Origin: DATHWB01 sp041744795
GTDB lineage: Bacteria > Actinomycetota > Acidimicrobiia > Spongiisociales > ZC4RG35
NCBI GenBank assembly: GCA_041744795.1
Contig: JBGTKD010000015.1
Span: 1-17,814 of the forward strand
Reading direction: 5' to 3'
Length of the DNA stretch: 17,814 bases
The notes beneath the pieces were generated by a model. That model saw nothing but the letters and a program-made list of their open reading frames with translations. It had not been told where the DNA came from and did no database searches. Shown in pieces: positions 13,645-17,814 of this stretch (positions within the stretch are counted from its first letter, which is position 1; the number at the start of each line of letters is the position of its first letter). Made by a program: the position numbers and the translations under genes.

Positions 13645-14441
13645 GCGATACCGCCTTTTCTCCTGTTGCCCAGGGAACGCCCCAAATCGCCGGTGACCCT
13701 CACTTTCTCTACGTCCTGCGACTAGGTGACGACAATCTCGTCCTCGCCCAGCGGTTGGGTGAATGGATCTCGCGCGGCCCTGACCTCGAAAACGACATCG
13801 CCCTTGCCAACATCAGCATCGACCACCTCGGCCAGGCGCGAGCCCTTCTCACACACGCAGGGGTCCTTGAGGGTCGTGGGCGAACCGAGGACGAACTTGC
13901 GATGTATCGCAACGAACGAGAGTTCACGAACCTCATCATCTGCGAACTGCCCAACGGACACTTCGGCGACACGATGGCTAGGGCTCTGTGCATCGATGCG
14001 TTCCAGGTATTGCTCTGGGAAAGCCTTGCGACGTCGAGCGACCCCACTCTCGCGGGGATAGCCCAGAAGGCCTTGAAGGAGGCGAAGTACCACTTGCGCC
14101 ACTCGTCGTCCTGGGTGGTGCGCCTCGGTGACGGCACCGAGGAGTCCCACGCAAGGATGCAGGAGTCGATGAACCGGATCTGGCGGTTTACCGGCGAGAT
14201 GTTCGAACCAGACGACATTGATCTGGAGGCCGCCAGGACGGGAGTAGGCGTAGACCCTTCGACATTGCGCGACCGGTGGGAAGCGACGATCGATGGAGTA
14301 TTGCGCGCGGCGACGCTCTCCAAGCCCACAGACGACATGCATCGTGGCGGAGGTCGGATAGGTTTTCACACCGATCATCTCGGTCACATGCTCGCTGAGA
14401 TGCAGTGGCTGGCACGCTCCATGCCAGGAGCCACCTGGTGA
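13641..14441 (+). CDS. paaC: Phenylacetyl-CoA epoxidase structural subunit PaaC
   Basis: A 266-residue ferritin-like subunit. DNLVLAQRLGEWISRGPDLENDIALANISIDHLGQARALL (residues 31-70) is the hallmark of PaaC, and KEAKYHLRHSSSWVVRLGDGTEES follows. PaaC is the structural partner of PaaA and has lost catalytic iron binding in studied relatives. The GTG at 13641 overlaps the paaB stop as GTGA, so translation is probably coupled; only a weak purine-rich stretch precedes it. It overlaps paaD in the same manner at its other end. Length is ordinary for the family. Confidence 0.95.
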   Translation: MSDTAFSPVAQGTPQIAGDPHFLYVLRLGDDNLVLAQRLGEWISRGPDLENDIALANISIDHLGQARALLTHAGVLEGRGRTEDELAMYRNEREFTNLIICELPNGHFGDTMARALCIDAFQVLLWESLATSSDPTLAGIAQKALKEAKYHLRHSSSWVVRLGDGTEESHARMQESMNRIWRFTGEMFEPDDIDLEAARTGVGVDPSTLRDRWEATIDGVLRAATLSKPTDDMHRGGGRIGFHTDHLGHMLAEMQWLARSMPGATW

Positions 14442-14908
14442 CGACGGCCACTCTCGCCGATGCCCGGACAGCTCTCGCGGGGGTGACCGATCCAGAGATC
14501 CCGGTCCTCACGGTGGAAGACCTCGGGATCATTCGCGACGTCCAGGTGGACCGAACTTCGGTAACCGTGACGATCACACCGACCTATTCGGGCTGTCCTG
14601 CGATGGACGTCATCTCATCTGATATCGAAAACGCGCTGCTCGCTGCCGGGTTTGTCGACATCGAGATAAAAACGGTGTTCTCACCTGCCTGGACCACGGA
14701 CTGGATGAGCGAGGATGGCAAGCGGAAGCTGGCCGAGTTCGGGATCGCCCCGCCGCACCCGACGGGACTTGCCGAGCGCCCCGCAGTGCTCTGCCCGCGC
14801 TGTCGATCACAGGCAAGGACCGTTTCAGAGTTTGGTTCCACCGCCTGCAAGGCCCTGATGGTTTGTACGTCCTGTGGCGAGCCCTTCGACTATTTCAAGG
14901 AGTTGTGA
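14438..14908 (+). CDS. paaD: PaaD, iron-sulfur/metal-centre maturation protein of the paa complex
   Basis: A 156-residue two-part protein. An N-terminal DUF59/MIP18-like domain (DPEIPVLTVEDLGIIRDV from residue 18; TPTYSGCP ending at 54, with C53 conserved) is followed by a C-terminal zinc-ribbon-like part with C119, C122, C137, C143 and C146 (CPRC and CTSC pairs). PaaD is needed for activity of the epoxidase and is thought to help assemble the PaaE iron-sulfur cluster or the PaaA di-iron centre. The GTG at 14438 overlaps the paaC stop as GTGA, with CAGGAG at 14425-14430 as ribosome site. An in-frame ATG at 14405 is less likely because it lies deep inside paaC. Confidence 0.93.
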   Translation: MTTATLADARTALAGVTDPEIPVLTVEDLGIIRDVQVDRTSVTVTITPTYSGCPAMDVISSDIENALLAAGFVDIEIKTVFSPAWTTDWMSEDGKRKLAEFGIAPPHPTGLAERPAVLCPRCRSQARTVSEFGSTACKALMVCTSCGEPFDYFKEL

Positions 14909-15978
14909 TGATCGGCGTCGAGTTCCACCCGCTGACCGTTTCAGCTGTCGAGCCGCTCACCGATGAGGCCGTAGCTGTCACATTCGAGATCCCGGACGAG
15001 TTGCGGGAAGCCTTCCGGTATCTGCCCGGCCAGCACGTGACTGTCAAGAAGGACATCGCCGGAACCGACGTCCGCAGGTCCTATTCCATCTGTGCCAATG
15101 CCAATCGTGGAACCCTGCGAGTCGGCATCAAGCGGCTATCGGGCGGGGCGTTCTCGACCTGGGCCACCGAGAGCCTCGCCCCTGGCGAAGTCATAGAGGT
15201 TGCGGCCCCCGTGGGTGAGTTCACGATCGAGTCCGATCCGGGTGCCGCCAGTCACTACTGCGCCATCGTCGCCGGCTCCGGCATCACACCGGTGCTGTCC
15301 CTCGTCTCGACAACGCTCGAACTGGAACCGAACTCCCGGTGGACTGTCATCTACGGAAACCGTGCCGCCCGCACTGTGATGTTCCTAGATGAATTGGAGG
15401 GGTTGAAGGATGTGTACACGGACCGCCTGCACATCGTCCACGTCCTCAGCAGGGAAGACCCGGGTCTCGACCTGTTCGCAGGCCGCATCGACAACGACAA
15501 GCTCGAGGCGCTCTTCTCAACAATCGTCGATGCGGCGACTGTCGACCAGTGGTTCCTGTGCGGGCCCTACGAAATGGTCACCGGCACCCGCCAACTGCTT
15601 AAACGACGCGGTATCGAGGACCAGGCCATACGCGACGAACTTTTCTTCGCTGGACCGCCAACCGCCATCCCCGCTCCCCCACCGGAAGACGAGGAAGGCA
15701 CCGTCGCACTCACCGTCATACTCGACGGCAGGTCTTCCGACGTCCGGATGAGGCCAGAGACGGCAGTGCTCGATGCGGCCATGAGTGTCCGCTCCGAACT
15801 CCCCTACTCGTGCAAAGGCGGGATGTGCGCCACCTGCAAAGCCAAAGTCATCGAAGGCGAAGTGCGGATGGACAAGAACTACGCGCTGGTGGCCTCTGAT
15901 CTCGAGAACGGATTCGTCCTGACCTGCCAAAGCCATCCGATAACTGACCGACTCGTCGTGGACTACGACCAGCGATGA
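14908..15978 (+). CDS. paaE: PaaE, phenylacetyl-CoA epoxidase ferredoxin-NAD(P)H reductase
   Basis: A 356-residue electron-transfer subunit in the usual order. The FAD domain has RRSYS (residues 56-60), the NAD(P)H domain has AGSGITPVLSL (122-132), and the C-terminal plant-type 2Fe-2S ferredoxin has C302, C307, C310 and C340 (C-X4-C-X2-C-X29-C). It passes electrons from NAD(P)H to the PaaA di-iron site. The ATG at 14908 shares one base with the paaD stop (TGATG) and has AAGGAG (14897-14902) in front, so it is preferred to an open-frame ATG at 14863 inside paaD. The 3' end overlaps paaR as ATGA. Confidence 0.96.
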   Translation: MIGVEFHPLTVSAVEPLTDEAVAVTFEIPDELREAFRYLPGQHVTVKKDIAGTDVRRSYSICANANRGTLRVGIKRLSGGAFSTWATESLAPGEVIEVAAPVGEFTIESDPGAASHYCAIVAGSGITPVLSLVSTTLELEPNSRWTVIYGNRAARTVMFLDELEGLKDVYTDRLHIVHVLSREDPGLDLFAGRIDNDKLEALFSTIVDAATVDQWFLCGPYEMVTGTRQLLKRRGIEDQAIRDELFFAGPPTAIPAPPPEDEEGTVALTVILDGRSSDVRMRPETAVLDAAMSVRSELPYSCKGGMCATCKAKVIEGEVRMDKNYALVASDLENGFVLTCQSHPITDRLVVDYDQR

Positions 15979-16559
15979 CCGATACTCGCAACACCCGCGC
16001 CGATGTGGTCCAGGCAGCCGGCCGGCTATTCGCCGAACGTGGATATCACGGGACCTCGATGCGGGATTTGGGCAGGGAACTGGGATTACAAGGATCGTCG
16101 CTCTACTCACACATCAGTTCCAAAGAGGACCTGCTGGTTGATGTCGTGCAGCGGGCAGCCGACCTGTTCGAAGCGGCAGCCGAAGCGGCGATGGCCCTCG
16201 AAGGCGACAACCGGGACCGTCTGCGGGCTCTGATAGCCGACCACGTCGACGTATTACTGGACCACGTGGACGAAGCCCGCACGTTCCTGAACGAAGCACG
16301 CTCCCTCGACGAACCACACCGAAGCCGGATACTCGGCGCCCGCGACAGCTACGAGCGGTCGTTTCGACAAGTCTTGGAAGCAGGCGTGGCGGATGGCACG
16401 TTCCGAAAGGATCTCGACCCAGCGATAGCTGGGATCCTCTTACTGTCGGTACTGAACTCGGTCGATCGCTGGTATCGACCCGACGGTCGACTTGACCGTG
16501 CGGATCTCGTAGACGCGATCCTCGCCTTCACTCTGGACGGAATCGCTATTCCGACCTGA
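15975..16559 (+). CDS. paaR: TetR-family regulator, probable phenylacetate repressor PaaR
   Basis: A 194-residue TetR-type repressor. The N-terminal helix-turn-helix spans about residues 9-57, with RLFAERGYHGTSMRDLGRELG and SSLYSHISSKEDLL. The all-helical C-terminal ligand/dimer domain resembles the KstR/PaaR (TetR_C_33-like) group that senses acyl-CoA esters. The ATG at 15975 overlaps the paaE stop as ATGA, so the repressor is made with the enzymes it controls. The palindrome at 12334-12349 matches a PaaR site, implying negative autoregulation lifted by phenylacetyl-CoA. The ligand is inferred from context. No separate promoter is evident. The stop lies 1 nt from the convergent PAC2-family stop. 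Confidence 0.88.
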   Translation: MTDTRNTRADVVQAAGRLFAERGYHGTSMRDLGRELGLQGSSLYSHISSKEDLLVDVVQRAADLFEAAAEAAMALEGDNRDRLRALIADHVDVLLDHVDEARTFLNEARSLDEPHRSRILGARDSYERSFRQVLEAGVADGTFRKDLDPAIAGILLLSVLNSVDRWYRPDGRLDRADLVDAILAFTLDGIAIPT

Positions 16560-16560
16560 C

Positions 16561-17403
16561 TCAATCGAAGTCGCCGTCGGTCCGGTTGCGGAGGAACCGT
16601 TCTATTTCAGACGCCAGCTGTTCACCCGAGGCGGGCATCGCTCCGTCTACCAGGGCCTCAAGTTGCTCGATCATGGACCGCACGTCTGGTCGTCCGTCGG
16701 AAATGTGGTCGAGATGGACCCGCTGGGCGTCCGCCTCGGCCGCCAACGAGGACAGATCCAGGCCGAGCCCCAGGTGGCCGTCCAGGCGTTCGAGTAGGGC
16801 CACCGACGCCGCCGTGAAGCCAGTCCCCAGATAGTTAGGCACTCGAGCCCAGAACCCCGAAGTCGGGATACCAACCTCGATCAGGGCCAGTTCCAAAGCG
16901 CCGCTTACCGAACCCGGCACAGTCAACTCACCCTCGGGGTGGCTCGAATCGTCCGGAAGCCGATCGGTCGACGAACCGGTGGTGATGAGAGTCACGGGTC
17001 GGGTATGTGGCACCGCCCACGGGATGCCACCCAGGGCCACGAACTCGGCCACCCCAAACCGGACCGCCAGGCTCGCCACGGTTTCGGTGAACGAACGCCA
17101 ACCGAGACTCGGTTCGGTGCCCGAGATCACGAGAACGTCGCGATCCGAAACCTCACGATGGAAGATGCCGACGCTCGGCCAGGCCAGGGATCGCACTACC
17201 CCCTCGTCGAACGTAAGAGCCGGTCGTGTGTCGCGGTAGTCGAACAGGTCGTCGGCATCGAAGCGAACGATCTCCGAGCCGTCGGCGATTAGGAACTCAG
17301 CGGCACCGGTTCCGGCTTCGCCGGCATTCACCCACCCATCGAAAGCGGCCACGAGGACGGGTGCGTCCATTTCCGGTTCGCTAAGGATCTGATGCCGAGT
17401 CAC
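16561..17403 (-). CDS. PAC2 family protein (proteasome assembly chaperone-like)
   Basis: A 280-residue protein with the PAC2-family opening VLVAAFDGWVNAGEAGTGAAEFL (residues 16-38), a central LVISGTEPSLGWRSF, and VALGGIPWAVPHTRPV followed by a PTSGFWARVPNYL motif. A helical C-terminal segment is rich in leucine and acidic residues. The family is named after eukaryotic proteasome assembly chaperones and is common in actinobacteria, where its role is not settled. The GTG at 17403 follows TACCCT (17410-17415) by 6 nt, so the mRNA is probably leaderless. It converges on paaR with a 1-nt gap; nothing ties it functionally to the paa operon. Confidence 0.88.
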   Translation of the reverse strand: MTRHQILSEPEMDAPVLVAAFDGWVNAGEAGTGAAEFLIADGSEIVRFDADDLFDYRDTRPALTFDEGVVRSLAWPSVGIFHREVSDRDVLVISGTEPSLGWRSFTETVASLAVRFGVAEFVALGGIPWAVPHTRPVTLITTGSSTDRLPDDSSHPEGELTVPGSVSGALELALIEVGIPTSGFWARVPNYLGTGFTAASVALLERLDGHLGLGLDLSSLAAEADAQRVHLDHISDGRPDVRSMIEQLEALVDGAMPASGEQLASEIERFLRNRTDGDFD

Positions 17404-17409
17404 GGTGTC

Positions 17410-17415
17410 AGGGTA
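17410..17415 (-). promoter_or_regulatory. Candidate -10 box (TACCCT) for the PAC2-family gene
   Basis: TACCCT ends 6 nt before the GTG at 17403; TATACC two bases upstream is an alternative. No Shine-Dalgarno sequence and no convincing -35 hexamer are seen. The nearest flanking repeat begins about 50 nt further upstream. Confidence 0.4.
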
Positions 17416-17467
17416 TATGGAGTTGTGCAGTTGCTAGAGGTGGTCGACCTAAGGCCGTACCATCGGT

Positions 17468-17565
17468 GATCGACGGGGTCGCTTCGCTCACCGCCCCCGT
17501 CGGCCGGCTGCGCCGGCCGGTCCCCCCAGACTCCCTCGCTGCGCTCGGTCGAGGGGGGACAAACT
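17468..17565. repeat. GC-rich hairpin intergenic repeat, right copy 1
   Basis: Same unit and same orientation as the left copy at 57-159. It has gatcgacggggtcgct, a run of C, then GGCCGGC/GCCGGCC, GGTCCCCCCAGACTCC, TCGCTGCGCTC, and the ending GGGGGGACAAACT. The stem GTCCCCCC (17520-17527) with GGGGGGAC (17553-17560) is identical to that of the left copy. It lacks the ctaat bases present in the other full copies. No gene is seen between 17404 and 17704 apart from these repeats. Confidence 0.75.
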
Positions 17566-17570
17566 AGAGG

Positions 17571-17690
17571 CCGGACCAAGCGAACGATCTAATCGACGGG
17601 ATCGCTTCCGCTCGCCGCCCCCCTCGCCCAGCCTGCGGCTGTCCGGTCCCCCCAACGTCGCTGCGCTCCTGGGGTGGGCCTCCCCCGAAA
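17571..17690. repeat. GC-rich hairpin intergenic repeat, right copy 2 (diverged)
   Basis: Starts ccggaccaagcgaacgatct, matching ccgggccacgcgaatgatct at about 42-61 on the left. It continues through taatcgacggg, CCCCCCTCG, GGTCCCCCC and TCGCTGCGCTC. The closing arm has changed to CTGGGGTGGG, so the stem is weaker. The 3' boundary is unclear; CCCCC (17682-17686) and GGGGG (about 17698-17702) may belong to it or to the end of the neighbouring IS element. Confidence 0.6.
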
Positions 17691-17704
17691 GCGTGTAGGG
17701 GGGT

Positions 17705-17814
17705 TTACGCGACGTGGGGTCTGGTGGTGTTGGCCTCCTCGTATGTGATGGGCGGCTGGTTGCCGCAGTGGCTGTGACGTCGGATCCGGTTGTAACGGTC
17801 GAACCAGGAGATGA
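17705..17814 (-). CDS. IS3-type transposase, C-terminal end only (runs off the window)
   Basis: Read on the minus strand, the last 35 residues before a TAA stop (17705-17707) are open to the window edge. They include ISWFDRYNRIRRHSHCGN and QPPITYEEANT. This matches the C-terminal integrase tail of IS3-family transposases, whose usual form is a W-x-x-Y/F-N-x-R-R-R-H-S core followed by P and YE. No start codon is in view because the gene continues beyond 17814. Whether the copy is intact cannot be judged. The IS end should lie within some tens of bases left of the stop, next to the hairpin repeat, but no terminal inverted repeat could be assigned. Confidence 0.75.
   Translation of the reverse strand, partial: ISWFDRYNRIRRHSHCGNQPPITYEEANTTRPHVA

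Noticed and set aside
13709..14387. 209- and 221-residue minus-strand frames
   Set aside because: Both are antisense to paaC, which has strong family motifs.
15517..16110. 197-residue minus-strand frame
   Set aside because: Antisense to paaE and paaR, spanning their junction; no motifs.
17579..17596. CGAACGATC half-site resembling the PaaR operator in the right repeat
   Set aside because: Only one half of the palindrome is present (continues as taatcg), and the matching left copy reads cgaatgatc, so it is part of the repeat rather than an operator.
17682..17706. CCCCC...GGGGGGTTT as a rho-independent terminator
   Set aside because: The stem is only 5 bp of C/G with an 11-nt loop and three T residues, in a repeat/IS junction; not enough to call.

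Overview
The window is a GC-rich (roughly 60-65 % by eye), gene-dense piece of a bacterial chromosome. Gene content and order point to Actinomycetota, and I would guess class Acidimicrobiia. The reasons are the comEA-comEC-holA-rpsT-lepA-hemW order next to leuS, a PAC2-family protein as found in proteasome-bearing actinobacteria, and many start codons directly behind a TANNNT -10 box with no Shine-Dalgarno sequence. No rRNA, tRNA or CRISPR array is visible.

Layout. Positions 1-211 hold GC-rich hairpin repeats. Positions 212-3165 carry lepA and hemW (minus strand, GTGA overlap). rpsT (3323-3577) is divergent from lepA. holA (3607-4581, minus) follows. Between holA and comEC sits a divergent pair of poorly known membrane genes: a 161-residue protein (minus) and a 263-residue protein with a decayed GGDEF-like domain (plus). 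comEA and comEC (5944-8579, minus) are the DNA-uptake genes. A class III-like polyphosphate kinase 2 (8638-9453, plus) lies between them and leuS. leuS (minus) is followed by a small HExxH zinc-protease-like gene with a TGATG junction.

The most distinctive unit is 12327-16559, a compact phenylacetate operon paaA-paaB-paaC-paaD-paaE-paaR (plus). It encodes the phenylacetyl-CoA epoxidase complex plus its maturation factor and reductase. The genes are joined by 1-4 nt stop/start overlaps except paaA-paaB. The operon ends in a TetR-family regulator. In front of paaA there is a -35/-10 pair whose 17-nt spacer is almost filled by a perfect 16-bp palindrome matching the published PaaR operator pattern. 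The sequence therefore supports a self-contained, autoregulated module. The ligase PaaK and the later ring-opening and beta-oxidation steps are not in the window.

A convergent PAC2-family gene (16561-17403, minus) closes the coding block. The right flank (about 17460-17690) holds two more copies of the left-flank repeat in the same orientation. The window then runs into the C-terminal end of an IS3-type transposase on the minus strand (17705 onward). No wholly novel multi-gene system is evident. The best leads are the paa promoter/operator, the paired flanking repeats beside an IS element, the degenerate GGDEF membrane gene inserted into a conserved gene order, and the leaderless-start pattern.
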